Source: Eutrigla gurnardus (lineage: Eukaryota; Chordata; Actinopteri; Perciformes; Triglidae). Taken from it: DNA of 64,000 nucleotides. The DNA lies in NCBI GenBank assembly GCA_963514095.1, contig OY741283.1:6368406-6432405 (forward strand), written 5' to 3'. Shown in pieces: positions 14,801 through 26,257 of this stretch. Made by a program: the position numbers and the translations under genes. How positions within the stretch are numbered: the stretch's first letter is position 1; each line of letters opens with the position of its first letter. Under the pieces are notes generated by a model. The model searched no databases. It had not been told where the DNA came from and saw only the letters and a list, made by a program, of their open reading frames with translations.

Positions 14801-17800
14801 CAGAAGCGTTTTGACAGTGGGCTTTGGGTTACCTGAGATGACTTTGTGATTGATATCGGCATTGTCGCCACCTCCGGCAGAGTGAGGACTAACTCACCTG
14901 TGACAAGCTTTAACACATTAGGTAATTCAGTAAGACGTATTCCATTCAAAAGGACAGTAAAACATGAATCAGGCAGATGCAACCAAATGGGTGATTTAAT
15001 ACCTCATTATTAATGAAACCTTTGCTCGAAAAAAGGCTTTCAAAAGATGCTGTTGGTTTTGTCTTTGAAATATCGATTGAAGGAGGTTATGAACATCTTC
15101 AAAATAACATTTCATTATGAAAGCCATTTTGTTCCTTCTAGCCTCAGCTTGGTTAGTTTCACCACATTAAGCCACACAATGACATCAGTAACTCAAAGAT
15201 TGGATGGTATAACATGAATGTATTCCCTGGTGAGCGGGATAAAATGCTGCCAGCTGCACCTCACAATTTATTACAATCCAATTAACAACAATACCACAAA
15301 CCACAGCTTCAGACATTACTGATAAATTGAATCAACGGCCTGACACAGTCTCAGCAAATATTGAACATTATAAGCTTCACAAAGGTAGGAGTTACAGCAG
15401 AGCCATTATGTTGGATTATAGTAGTGTTCATGTTATTGTATCGCCCCTACATTGGTATTGGCCAACAGCTGTGTTCTAGACCATAAGAAACCAATCCTGA
15501 GGTTCCATTAAACCAACAAGACTTACTAATCAGCCAGTCAGCAGAGCAGTGATGATACATTTTATTATTTTTTCATAATATGTCGGAGCAAACATTCTTG
15601 TGAAATCTTGAAATTAACCAATTCATACTCACAGTTCTACATCAATCGCTATTTAAAGATGAGATTAACCTGAGAATTGTATTCAGAGCAACGCCACTAA
15701 ACCCATTAATGTCACAATTTAGCATAATACAACACACGCTGTTCTACTTCTGTTCAAGTTTACAATTTATCTTCGCACAGAGAAGATACTGCATTTCCAT
15801 TGACCGTAGTTCAGCTCTATTCTCTGGGCTTTCCTGCCTTCATCGTCACAAATGTGGACATTTCCCAAGCTGCCAAATGTACTGATGGGAAGAAAAGGAA
15901 ATACCTTTTTCTGTAATGAGAAAAAAAAAATTCTGTTCCTAGAATATTTAAAGCTGTCTGGGATCAGCTACATGACATTGTGTTCGGTGACGCACAAGCC
16001 TTTTTTTCCACAGCAGACTACTAGTCAGAAAAGCACAGGTGTTACTCATAACATTGACAATGGCTGCGTTTTATTCATGTGTCACACAGTGAGCCATGAC
16101 AGCATGACAGTGAGCCAGCGTGCACGTTACCAAGACCTTGAGACTGAAGCAGCGAAATGGAATTCAGCCATCATTCATTGGATTTATCATTTAGGCTACA
16201 CATTTAGCTTTTCCTACTGTGACATGTCAAAATGTCCATTTAAAAAAAAAGCTTTCGCAACTTACCGCTCACAGAAATGTCGTCTGAACTTTCACCTGAA
16301 GTCCAGCTTGAGCCACTTTAAATTAAAAATCCAATCGCCAGGAGAGCCTGTGCCATTTTTCTTGACCGGAAATATTATTATTTCTCCGTTTTGTTATTAG
16401 CTATGTTTTTCTCTCAGCCATCAGTTAGTTTTACATTGCGGTTCTCCATCTTCTCCATCAGTACAGTAAACACAAGCAGCCTGCCTTTTCATTGAAATGG
16501 AAACTTACTTACTATGGCTGATATATCCATAAGCAAGGAACACATCCTGACTAATAACTAAATTGACACCCCAATTCCAAAACGTTTAGTTCAAAAGTAA
16601 GAAATCCACCATGCGTTGTCCAAATGACGAGCTTCATTCAAAGTAAATGTACTACTTCACGACTGCGTGGAAATCTTGGAGTTTTACAGGAGTTATTAAA
16701 TCACGGTATGGTAATTTGTAAAGGAAATCTATGAATATACAACATCAGCTTTCCTGCACACACACTCACTCACCCTCTCCTACTAACACACACATCTGTC
16801 ATTTAGATGGTGAATAGACGTGATTCAGAGGCACTATAAGTAGCTCCTGCATTTCACTGGAGCAGCCCAATTAGTGTGTGTAGTTATGTCACGGCTCAAG
16901 CATCAGCATGGATCAATACAATCATTACTCCAATTTCCCCTCTTGTCATTAACACTCACACAGAAACTTACTTCCACATTTGCATGCATTGACAAAGAAA
17001 CGCACAAATGCTGCAAATGAAATTACATCAAATCTATCCCCCCAAATGGTGCAATACGTGCTGCTTTTCACGGAAGATGAAAAAATGCTGGAAATTCAAC
17101 ACCGTGATATACGCACGCACGCACACGCTAGGCTTTTGGGGTTATTACATTGACTTACATTAATTTCCTGGAGACTTTCTCTGAACCTCACTGCTACCAA
17201 GCCTAATCCTAGCCCTTCACCTAAACCTAACCCTCCCCCTAACGTTAAACCCAGTATTGACCCTATTCATCCCCCACACACACCGTTTGGAATTTGTGGC
17301 ACATCCATTCAGTGACACTTGCAGCTTGTGTGATTAAAATGAGGCTCAAAATGGAAAAAAACTAAATAAATACTGTGTCAATGCACAAAAAAAGCCTACT
17401 ATACTCACACGTACATGCCCCCCACACACACACACACACTAACACACACACACCATCTAGAAAGACACCTGCATCACGCTGATATGGGAGCTTGTGCATC
17501 ACCACAAGGATTCACATTCACACTCACACAAATTGTAGCTGCTTTTTTCATCTCTCTCCCCCCCTCTCCCCCCCCTTCTCTCTCCTGCTTCTCTATAGCC
17601 GCGCGAGGCGCTGGGCATATACTGCACATGCTGACATCAGCAACCAGCAGCGCCCCTCGACCCCCCCACCACCACCACCACCACCACACACCTACACACA
17701 CACACACACACTAAACATATATCAAGCAGTTTCCTCGTGACTGTGACGTGAAATTACTAACAAATGTTGATTGATGGTGATCAACCGCCTATAAAAGGGG

Positions 17801-18390
17801 CGGCTGGTCCATGCCCCCCTCCTCTTAATTAACTATAAATTACATGTCCAGTATTTCCACTGTCAGTTCCAGGGGCCGACCTCAGTGGACTGATGCAGGT
17901 GTGTAAATGCACCTTTGTTATTATGACTTCATGTAAAGGCTTTAAGTCTGGAAATAAAACGTGAAGCAGTCAGTCAGACATGTATATGTGCACATTAGGC
18001 CTACCTGATCCTCGGGGAAAGGCCTACAGTAGCAGCTGTTACTCACTGTACAATGCCAGGTAAAGGATATGGCCATTCGGTGATCTTTTTGGCGTATTTT
18101 CTGACGAAGTTATCCTCACTGAAGATGAACAGCGAGCGGTTGACAGTGAAACAGTTCTGGCGCACAGGGATGGGGTTATAGAGGGCCATGGTCCGGGCTC
18201 TCTGCGCCATAGACTGCTTGTACACTCTCTGGCCCCCGGGCCCTCCGGGTGGACCGTGGCCGTGGCCATGCCCGTGTCCGTGACCGTGTCCGTGGGGTCC
18301 TCCTTGCCTGCTCCCACCGCGGCCGCCGGGGCCCCCTCCGCCGGGCCCTCCGCCATACCTGGCCGGCACCTCATCTCCGAACCGCGCCAT
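2752..18390 (-). CDS. cacna1a: Voltage-gated calcium channel alpha-1A (Cav2.1), exons 1-3, 3' truncated by window edge
   Basis: This is the pore-forming subunit of the P/Q-type presynaptic calcium channel, a plasma-membrane protein. Minus-strand coding exons are: exon 1 18,390-18,071 (320 nt, starting MARFGDE), exon 2 3,325-3,220 (106 nt) and exon 3 2,891-2,752 (140 nt). Together they give the cytoplasmic N-terminus, then domain I S1 (FEWMILATIIANCIVLALEQ) and S2-S3 (EPYFIGIFCFESGIKILALG, ending FVVVLTG). The N-terminus is rich in Gly and carries a (His-Gly)7 run, followed by the Cav2 signature YKQSMAQRARTMALYNPIPV. The start MARFGDE matches vertebrate Cav2.1; an in-frame ATG seven codons upstream is less likely. 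The junction of exons 1 and 2 restores TEWP-PFEW only if intron 1 is AT-AC. Cav2.2 (CACNA1B) is the alternative, but the N-terminus and 19p13-like neighbours favour 1A. Teleosts have two 1A copies; which one this is cannot be told. Exons 4 onward are outside the window. Confidence 0.93.
3790..3852. repeat. (CA)n microsatellite in cacna1a intron 1
   Basis: About 31 CA dinucleotides with one CG interruption near 3,815. A second shorter CA run lies at about 3,912-3,935. Confidence 0.97.
11845..11887. repeat. (TA)n microsatellite
   Basis: An uninterrupted run of about 21 TA dinucleotides in cacna1a intron 1, able to extrude as a cruciform. Confidence 0.96.
13170..13545. other. CpG-rich patch inside cacna1a intron 1
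   Basis: About 375 bp stand out from the AT-rich intron by frequent CpG, including a CGCGCGCGC run at about 13,490. It also has a poly-T stretch and TAACG/GTTACT-like words. No coding frame or splice pair is convincing. It could be an intronic regulatory island or an old transposable element rich in GTAACG motifs. Confidence 0.45.
14083..14230 (-). mobile_element. Interspersed retroelement fragment (class uncertain, possibly Penelope-like tail)
   Basis: Read on the minus strand this segment has GAAGAAGCCTCTTGGAAAAG, then GGTGAAGCGTCTTCAAAAAC. I recognise this phrase as part of a repeat scattered through teleost genomes near the 3' ends of retroelements. No open frame for a polymerase or endonuclease is left. 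The family assignment is from memory and uncertain. Confidence 0.4.
17130..17280. repeat. Degenerate CCTAAC-rich interspersed repeat
   Basis: The segment reads TTGGGGTTATTACATTGACT, then a run of degenerate CCTAA(A/C)C words, ending in a C-rich tail. Similar word order occurs in dispersed teleost repeats. It is too irregular and short to be an interstitial telomere tract. Confidence 0.3.
17788..17798 (+). promoter_or_regulatory. TATA-like box antisense to cacna1a, 270 bp inside intron 1
   Basis: CCTATAAAAGG followed by GGCGG on the plus strand is a strong TATA match. About 100 bp downstream a GCAG/GTGTGTAAAT donor-like site (about 17,896) could end a short first exon. No coding frame follows, so this would be a non-coding antisense transcript if used. 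Confidence 0.3.
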
Positions 18391-19960
18391 TCTCTGGACA
18401 CCGAAAGCCAATCTTCACGAAGCAGCGGAGAAGGAGACCAATGCTCAGCTGTGCAGCCACACAACATTACATCCCATCTGGATCGGAACGTCTCATATGC
18501 ACAACGGGTTGTCTTGTGAGCTTACGCTGGAACACCTGCACCCGCACGAGCAGTTCGATGCTGGTTTTAGCAGACGAGGACGCCCATGTAGCCACCGTCT
18601 CCTTCTCTGTACGTCTCTGCCAGCAGCCGATTGTGGGTGTGAGGAAATGAAACGTGTGGTCGGTTGGCTGACTGGTTGCACTGTTGGGGTAGTGCTGCTG
18701 TTGGGTGTCTCGGTCTTAGTCGGTTCTGTCCGTATGAAGCGGGCTTCGCCCCGAACATGAAATCATAGGGAGCCCGGAGCGCGTTAACATGAATGTTTCA
18801 TGTTCTCCATGGTTCATGCCTGTATCAGAGCGCACCACAGCCTCCTGCACCTCTCACCACCATTTATTCCGTTACTCTCATCACGGAATGTAACGACTGT
18901 GTAAACGCCTCGGATATTAGACAGGCCTCAATAAAAAGGCTACAGATCGTCGAAAAATAAATCTGAAAAAAGAATTACCACCTATACAGCTACGGCCGTC
19001 AGTGACGTCCAACTTGGCATTTTGGAAACGGTCGCGTCTCCGAAGACTTAAAAGGCATCGAAAATGGGGAAAAAAAGCTACTATTATTTATTTATTTTTG
19101 AAACATCCGCAATGTTTGGCACAGTGTGTGGCAATAATTTGGCTCCCGCCACCGTATAGTTGTTTTACCAGTGCGCTCTGACAAGCCTAGAGACCAGGAA
19201 AATTGTCACATTTGTTATCAATAAGTCTTTTTTTCTCTCAGAGAGCACATTCTGGGAATGGAAAGAATGAGAAAAATACCGTTTTCCTTTGAAATGTCGC
19301 GGTCATTGTTGTCGAGCGCTGAAGATGAAATAATTTTCTCAAACCAATTCGGTAACATCCTCCCTGGTCGCAACCATCATCTTCTCTCCGTCACCTGCGC
19401 GGCCATCCAGAAGCGGAGAAAGGGGACACACGGACGGCGTCGTCAAAGACAAGGGTATGACGGCCGCGTCTCCGCCGTCTTACACCCTCTCATCATCTTG
19501 GTTTGGCTGGTTGAGATGCAGCAGTGCCGAGCGAGTCCCTCACCATCCCCGCCCCGAAAAGTCTACCTTCGTCCGCACTGCTAAGCCCAAATGTCCTGGC
19601 AGAGCGTCCTTTCTCTCTCTCTCATTGGAGAAGGGTAGAGCGATCCTCACGGCCTCTCTTCTCTCTCTTCGTCCAGCGGCCCCAAGGGGAGGAGGAGAGG
19701 GACAGACGGACAGGCGGATGGATGGATGGATCTGTGAATGGACGGAGACAAAAAAAAAAAATGTAAAAGGGAGGGGACCGACTGTTTTCTTCGGAATTCA
19801 GTCCGGAGTCTGCCTATAGATTAAATAACTCGCGCAAAATTGCTGCTCTTTCAGCTTGTGTGAGCCGTCATGAGAGCCTGATCGGTTCTGCGGCCGCAGC
19901 ACATGACGCACGCAGCTCGTTCACTTTCCAGACGTGTGTCACGGACGGATGCTTCGACAC
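18391..19960 (-). promoter_or_regulatory. cacna1a: cacna1a 5' UTR and GC-rich promoter region
   Basis: The 1.5 kb upstream of the MARFGDE start is clearly richer in CpG than its surroundings. It contains no other gene I can support. No single TATA box is placed convincingly on the minus strand, so the transcription start cannot be fixed. Small open frames here are by-products of GC content. Confidence 0.6.
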
Positions 19961-20183
19961 AGCCTGGTTATTTTAAGGTGTTTCGGGCCAAAAGCCCTGC
20001 CCAGTCGGACTGGACCTCTCAAGCCGCCCAACTCCAAATCTATTTCAAATAATGCGCAAAAGAGCCTGTTGGCGTATGAGGGTGAGGTGGCATCGGCAAC
20101 TGTGTGACTGTGTTTCTCATCCTTCCTTCCACCTATATGTATGTTTCATAAAGACCTAATAAGTATGCTTATTATAGGAAGAT

Positions 20184-20191
20184 GCGCGCGC

Positions 20192-20270
<79 letters not shown>
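20184..20270. repeat. (GC)n(GT)n microsatellite
   Basis: A short GCGCGC run passes into about 38 GT dinucleotides. Alternating purine-pyrimidine sequence of this length can adopt Z-DNA. Confidence 0.97.
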
Positions 20271-20271
<1 letters not shown>

Positions 20272-20520
20272 CAGAGAGAGGCGGGGTGTTGGCATCATGC
20301 AGCTTGTGCAAAGAGCTGCAACCCAAGCTGACAAAGATTGCGCGCACACGGGCGCGTGAGTAAGAAGAGTACATGCGCGTCAAAGTGCGCGCGCCGAGTC
20401 TGCGTGTGTTTGTTAGGGAAGGTGGAGGCTATTCTTAGCAACAGACATTTGGAAATTAATGGACGAGGAGAGCTCTCTCCTCCCCCCTTCCCGAAACCGA
20501 GTCGAGGATCTTCTTTCCTT

Positions 20521-20574
20521 CCTCTCCTCTCCTCTCCTCTCCTCTCCTCTCCTCTCCTCTCCTCTCCTCTCCTC
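20521..20574. repeat. (CCTCT)n pentanucleotide repeat
   Basis: About eleven tandem copies of CCTCT, a pure polypyrimidine tract on the plus strand. Confidence 0.95.
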
Positions 20575-23458
20575 AGAACTGGTGTCTGTTCAAGGTGCGA
20601 CCATATGCTTTGCGCTAAAGCTCAAGCACAACCAAGACTTTCCATGACATAACAGAGGGAACAAAGACAACGTGGATGGACAATGCCGAGAGATAATTAA
20701 GAACTGCAGTGTTTTTGGTCTTTTCCTGTGATGACATTTCTATACAATACACCAATCATTTTTGAACTGTGTCAGTTTCTAATTGAAATCTCCAAGGACG
20801 TGGTTTCCGTCTGAATACCGATTATACTTCCATATTTGATCGTGAAGGATGATTTTATTTGATTTTCATGGAGAGTGCTGACAGAGAATGGTCTCCTAGG
20901 CTATACGATGAATGTCATGAGTCACTTGCAACTACAGTAGGAGTTAGTGGTGCCCCGTTTCAGTAAGTCTTAGAGAAGAGGAGAGGAGAGGAAGGCTGCA
21001 GCCCCCCCACACACACACACAACATGCGTGTAATCTATTGTGTGACCTAATTGATTGAATCCAGAAATAACCGCCTCTGTGAATGGGAAATGATCATACG
21101 CATACGGACTTAAGGGTGACCGGGAGAATGAATTCACCTCTCGGAGATATTGAATTAGGAGCGGAGCGCTGCACGTGAGAACGCCAATCGATAGCAGCGC
21201 GCGACCTTAAACGTCTATCCGATATGTCAGAAAGGGATCGTTTTTGCTTTTGTGTCCACTTAAGCATGGCTTCCGGCCGTGAGCGCCAGACTGATCCCAC
21301 CACAAGGGCATGAAAGGACATAGATATGGATGGATGGATGGACACTGAAATAACAAATCAACAAACAATAAAATAGAAGTGACACATGAAGCTGCTACCA
21401 TGGACAGCACCACAAAACCAGCACTGACGCTCTCACGCCGTGGACGTTTCAGGACCATGGAGAGCGCCTCAACAAGGCACCTCCGCGTCTCTATCCCACA
21501 GGAACTCAACGCACGGGCATTATAACGCCATTGACGTGTAGCCGGTGGCGAAATAATGACCACACCAGCACCGCAGCTCGCGGCTGAGCAGCGTGTGAAG
21601 GAGCGTGTGGTGGGGAGGGGGAGGGGGGGAGTTTTGAGGGGTGACTCCCATGCTGCAGCTTGTCACTTGCGCGCAGTTACTGGATGAGAGATGCCCCGGC
21701 TGGACTCCTGCGGTCTCTTCACCTCTTGAAAGCATCTGGCACATGCTTGTCGTATCCGGTTATTGCCGTGACGCGGTTTCCAGCCACACACTCGCACGAC
21801 GGATGCCACATCTTAAAGCGTTTGGATAAACACACAAATCATTAACACCAAAGGTATAAATAGGAGAAAGTTGGTTGACACGTAAATGTATGTCATGTTA
21901 TGGCTTCTGTCAGGATGCAGCATGGAATGTATTTCATTTTTGCTATTTAAAAAAAATCAAAATGTAAAGTTATATCTTGTGTGTGTTTACATTTGGGTGT
22001 GCTGATCTGTGAAATGATGTATTGCCCTTCAGAGCCGGAGTCTTTGAGAAGCAGCAGCCTTCTGTCCAAACCTGTTATTCCACACAGCCGGCACAAGAAG
22101 CACTGAAGAGCAACAGCTCCCAGGTCACCCATGCATAAAACATCGTTACTTCACAGGAACACATACACTGTCTCTATAGAAGACACAGAGATACATGATT
22201 ACCTCTGTGTATTTATGGCCGAGAAACAGAACGCAACATGATAGGCCATCGTTGTTCCGACGCAGTAAGTGGGACTGAAACTGCACACTTTCTTTAAGAT
22301 AGGTAAAAAACAGATCCTCCTTTTAAAACAGTCAGACAAATATATGACAATTCTCCTGCCTATCAATAGAATGTACAATATGTAGCATATTAGCAAAGCA
22401 TGTTTAGCACATGTGATTAACTTCAGGTATTGTTGACACCCTGTTTGGATGCTGAAATCTGCGAGGAAGCAGTAGTAATAACTGCATATTCTAAAAATAA
22501 AGGTGATTATTCAGCACAACTAGCTGCAGAAGGTAATTAAACTCCTGGTGACTGTTCTCCGTTGTTTTTCCTCTCTCTGTCAGATGTTCAAATGGTGGGT
22601 AGCTGTGAGGCTAGAGCTCTGGGGCGAGGGCCTTAAAAAGGAGTGTCGTGACTCAATGATTCATAAAGCTGAATAATTCAATGGCTGGATGCATGTAGAG
22701 CACTCCGCTCCTGCTGAACCCAGTTCTCCGCAGACCCAATGCAGACTAGCATGTAAACCTCTGCAGGACTGGTCCGCACCCTATACAACACATTGTGGTT
22801 TACGTCAGATATGTACTATATGGGGGTTTTGTGACTGCCAGAGCACGTCTTTACATAAGTGGGAAAGTAAAAGGTGAAGATCCAAGGTTTTAGGCAAACC
22901 TCTCGTCCCTCTCCTCTCACTGTTTCCCCCTGTGGTCATGTCCTAAAGTTCACCTCACTGCTCAAAAGACTGTCTTCATTTCACTCTTATAACTGTTGGA
23001 TTTGATGGTCAAAAGAAGGCAGATTACATGCAGCTCCTTCTAGAGCCACGAAAGACAACTTTTTTCAGACCCTTTCCCTTACAAATAAATGATTATTCTT
23101 TGTGTTAAATATCGTCTCTGTGCCCGGTGTCGGTACTCCTCTAGATTATCCTGTGACATTCTGACTTCTTGGGGGCTTATTGTGCAATAACTGCAGGCGG
23201 CTTCCACACACGTACCTTCCAAACGGACCGCTGCCAAGTCTTTTTCTGGTGATTTTCCGTTTAATTGCGTGATTCAACAGAATGTACATAATGATGCCTC
23301 CAGGGCGGGCTGACCGATGATAATGCAGTGAATCGTAGAAGCTTTAAACGAGTGCACCAACTGGGAATGAGAATATGAAACCCAAAACACTCATCATGGC
23401 TGGATGAATGTCATGCTGGGGGCAGCAACATGGCATCCAACAATGAAACGGGCATTAG

Positions 23459-23533
<75 letters not shown>
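23459..23533. repeat. (GT)n microsatellite
   Basis: About 37 uninterrupted GT dinucleotides in the cacna1a-alkbh7 intergenic region. Confidence 0.97.
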
Positions 23534-23534
<1 letters not shown>

Positions 23535-24756
23535 TTTTATTATGGATGCTCACTGACCGAGACCAACAGCAGGCTCACAGAAGGAGCACTAATAATCCTT
23601 GGACATATGCAGTGGATATGCATGTTACATGTAGAGGCTGTATCTGAGACAACATTATTCTATGTGTGTCTGTGAGTATAGACCAAACTGCAAATACACC
23701 CACATAAGAGGTTTTCAGCTTGCTGAGAGCACAATGCCTTTTTAAATATCTGGATTGATTAAGCTACTCATGAGTAGGGTAACGCAGCTGGTCCTACACA
23801 AGCAAAATCTCCTTCCTCTCTCGTTTCTCAATCTCCTGGCGGATTCCTGACAGTTAAACGTCTCGGATCGGATCTCTCTCTCAAACATCGGCTTTAAGCT
23901 CCACAGATTTCCTGTGGAGATGTCCCACTTTCCTTCTGTGTTGGTATTTCACTAACAAAAGGTTCGCCTGAGAAACAAAGCAAGGGAGTGAGTGAGAGGG
24001 AGGGAGAGAGAGGGAGGGAGTGAGAGAGGTAACCTGTCCTTAGTGGTAAATAGGCCAGTGTTTTTTCTGGGGGAATCTCACATGAAGTCTCCACTTTATC
24101 TGTGCTCTCTCTCTCTCTGCACCCTCCCCCTCTCCACCTTCTCTCTCTCTCGCTCTCCCCCCCCCCCCCCCTCTCTTTTCTACTCCATTTCCTTTTCAAC
24201 CATTGAAACGCGTGGGCCAAGGCACGCATAATTGAAATTTCCCAACTTAATTTCATTCTGTATTTATTGCTTTCTATGTTTTCATTTATTTGTAATTTCT
24301 GCATATTCTAATAAAGTATTATGTATCTGATCTTAAGTCCAAGCGCCTGTAATCAAATATCCCCTGCACTATGTGATGCACTCCAATACTTGAATGTAGA
24401 GACATTAGAAACACCACTTCCTCTCTGAATGTTTGACTGTGAAGGTTTACACCAGATGTTGGAACGGGTGGAGTGGACAACCGGCCTGGGTGTGTTTACA
24501 ATCACGAGTCTTCACTCCCCTCCAGTGGTCAAAAGAAGGAACTGCTACATCTGCAGTCACGCTTCTCCATGTTGCCGCTCTTCTATGGCGTTATATATGA
24601 GTGTGCACGTGCCAAAACTATGAGATCAAGAGAGCAAGAAGAAGGGTTGCATTTAGTGAGCTTCTTTTCAGGCTGCAAGCTCAAAACACTAATGGTGTTA
24701 ATGGTGGTTAAAAATCTATAAATCTTCAATGTGAAGATTCAATATGAAGATTGATG

Positions 24757-24892
24757 TCACGTGTGTCACTTCCCAAGGTTAAACCATAATTAATCGCACC
24801 TGGGGCGGAGAAATGTCACCTCGTTTATGTGCTGTACTGCCGGAAGACTACGTCCCCCACAATGCATTGCATTTTCCCCTGCAACATGGCGC
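24757..24892 (+). promoter_or_regulatory. alkbh7: alkbh7 promoter: E-box, ZNF143-like and YY1-like sites
   Basis: GTCACGTG lies at about 24,756-24,763. GACTACGTCCCCCACAATGC followed by ATTGC (24,846-24,870) resembles the ZNF143/SBS promoter element (ACTAC..TCCCA..ATGC..TGC). CAACATGGCGCC at 24,882-24,893 resembles a YY1 site; its ATG opens a short upstream frame closing within eight codons. This combination is typical of vertebrate housekeeping promoters and sits about 100-240 bp before the start codon. Confidence 0.55.
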
Positions 24893-24991
24893 CTCACATA
24901 GTCGCTTGACTTCTGTCAACAAGACCCAAACCCAGCTAAAAGTAAGCACGGCGTCGTAGCGAGGTGGACCCGACGTATCACCGACAGGAGG

Positions 24992-26257
24992 ATGAAACTG
25001 CTGCTCGCAGCGATACAACGTAGCCACAGAGCAGCCGTTTGCACACGGCACCAGTGCGGGCTGAGCTCCGGTGCCGGCGGCGGCCTCTCTTCTTCGCCGC
25101 TGCGGGATGAGGCTCTCGTCGTCGGGTCAAGCCGGGAGCTCGTGCAGGGACTCGGCTCGCAGGTGGAGGTGAGGACGGGCTTCATCACCGAGGAGGAGGA
25201 GGCAGCTTTTCTGCGAGAGCTGGAGCCGAGCCTGAAGAAGAAACGCTACGAGTTCGACCACTGGGACGATGTGCGTTAATGTTCACCATGTTTGGTAGTT
25301 GGATGTATGCAGAGTCGCAGCTCACACCTGTTGGATATTTTACTACAAATTAAATATTTACTAAGTAAATGAAATATTTGTACTTGTAGGGATGTGAAAG
25401 GACAACGTCATCACGTTTGCACTACGCTCTCCATAGATACCTTCAGAAATAAAGCAAACTCGTGTTTGCAACAGACTCATAAATTAAAACTAAAATACAA
25501 CTTTAACATACTTGAAATTCTTGAGCAAATGTTTTCTCTGGCTCCAAGTGGACAAACAAGGCAAACACAAGCTGTAAAATTAAATAATTCCAATCGTAAC
25601 TCATTAATTGGAAAGTTAAATCGTCATTGATGCCGTGTTCACGTCCCCTCGTTTAGGCCATCCACGGGTACCGAGAGACCGAGCGGGCCAGGTGGGGGGC
25701 AGCGTGTGAGGAGGTCTTGAATCGTGTTCGATCCTCAGCGTTTCCTGAGGGGAGTCCACTCCTAGGACCCGTGCACATTCTAGACCTGGACAAGACCGGT
25801 TACATCAAGCCTCACATTGACAGTGTCAAGGTAGGTTACCCCCCTTTTTTCCCCCCACTGACAGCTGTTTATCCCAGCTGTGCTCTGACCGTCATCCTCT
25901 CTGTCTTGTGAAGTTCTGTGGCAGCACCATTGCCGGGCTGAGTCTCCTGTCAGACAGCATCATGCGTTTGGTGAAGGAGGACGCCTCCAACGAATGGCTG
26001 GACCTGCTGCTGCCCCGGCTTTCCCTCTACATACTGAGGTTCACTACATCATAATGCCATGATGGAGTGTGTGTGCTGTAGTTCCTTTAAACAGGACTGT
26101 AACGTGTTTCCTCCGGTTCTCTGCACCCCCAAACAGGGACCGGGCCAGATTTAACTTCACTCACCAGATCCTGAACGACGAGGAGTCTGTGTTCAACGGA
26201 CAGAGAGTTCCTCGGCTGCGTCGTATCTCCGTCATCTGTCGGAACCTCCCGGACTAA
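24992..26257 (+). CDS. alkbh7: ALKBH7-like mitochondrial 2-oxoglutarate/Fe(II) dioxygenase-family protein
   Basis: Four coding exons: 24,992-25,270, 25,657-25,830, 25,914-26,038 and 26,137-26,257, giving 232 residues with all phases continuous. Human ALKBH7 is a mitochondrial AlkB-family protein linked to programmed necrosis and lipid metabolism. The basic N-terminus (MKLLLAAIQRSHRAAV) fits a mitochondrial targeting peptide. The jelly-roll core keeps the iron ligands H146 and D148 (YIKPHIDS) and H202 (FTHQIL), and the 2OG-contacting arginines in RRISVICR (R222, R228). The sequence HWDDAIHGYRETE matches the human HWDAAIHGFRETE. The exon 3 donor AG/GTTCAC is weak but required by the frame. The gene is followed at 1.1 kb by gfus on the same strand. 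A likely polyadenylation signal is AATAAA at 26,540. Confidence 0.95.

Larger units (their letters stand above)
3326..18070 (-). other. cacna1a: U12-type AT-AC intron 1 of cacna1a (14.7 kb)
   Basis: On the minus strand the intron begins ATATCCTTT at 18,070, a perfect U12 5' splice site. It ends TTCCTTGAC (3,347-3,339, a perfect minor-intron branch site), then 13 nt, then the terminal AC at 3,327-3,326. No AG acceptor lies next to the conserved PFEW codons, so a GT-AG reading fails. AT-AC minor introns are established in voltage-gated sodium and calcium channel alpha genes. The intron holds many microsatellites, a CpG-rich patch at 13.2-13.5 kb and a TATA-like box on the opposite strand at 17.79 kb. 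I found no other coding exon inside. Confidence 0.92.
19961..24740. other. Intergenic DNA between cacna1a and alkbh7
   Basis: No exon with splice sites and recognisable protein content was found on either strand. The region holds several long microsatellites and a GC-rich stretch at about 21,100-21,800 without a gene I can name. Confidence 0.6.

Noticed and set aside
15852..16400. 182-codon open frame on the plus strand
   Set aside because: It lies in cacna1a intron 1, contains low-complexity Lys and Phe runs and has no recognisable domain; chance is sufficient in AT-rich DNA.
17196..17260. Interstitial telomere repeat
   Set aside because: CCTAAC words are few and irregular, with no run of perfect TTAGGG units.
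2752..18390. Assignment to cacna1b (Cav2.2)
   Set aside because: The S1-S3 segments alone fit both genes, but the MARFGDE start, the AFHK residues in S2-S3 and the 19p13-type neighbours fit cacna1a better.
18039..18467. Overlapping minus-strand frame beginning MLCGCTAEHW across cacna1a exon 1
   Set aside because: It is a shifted reading of the real exon; the other frame gives the conserved Cav2.1 N-terminus.
25394..25630. Open frame in alkbh7 intron 1
   Set aside because: It sits between a good donor and acceptor of alkbh7 and has no domain or conservation signal.
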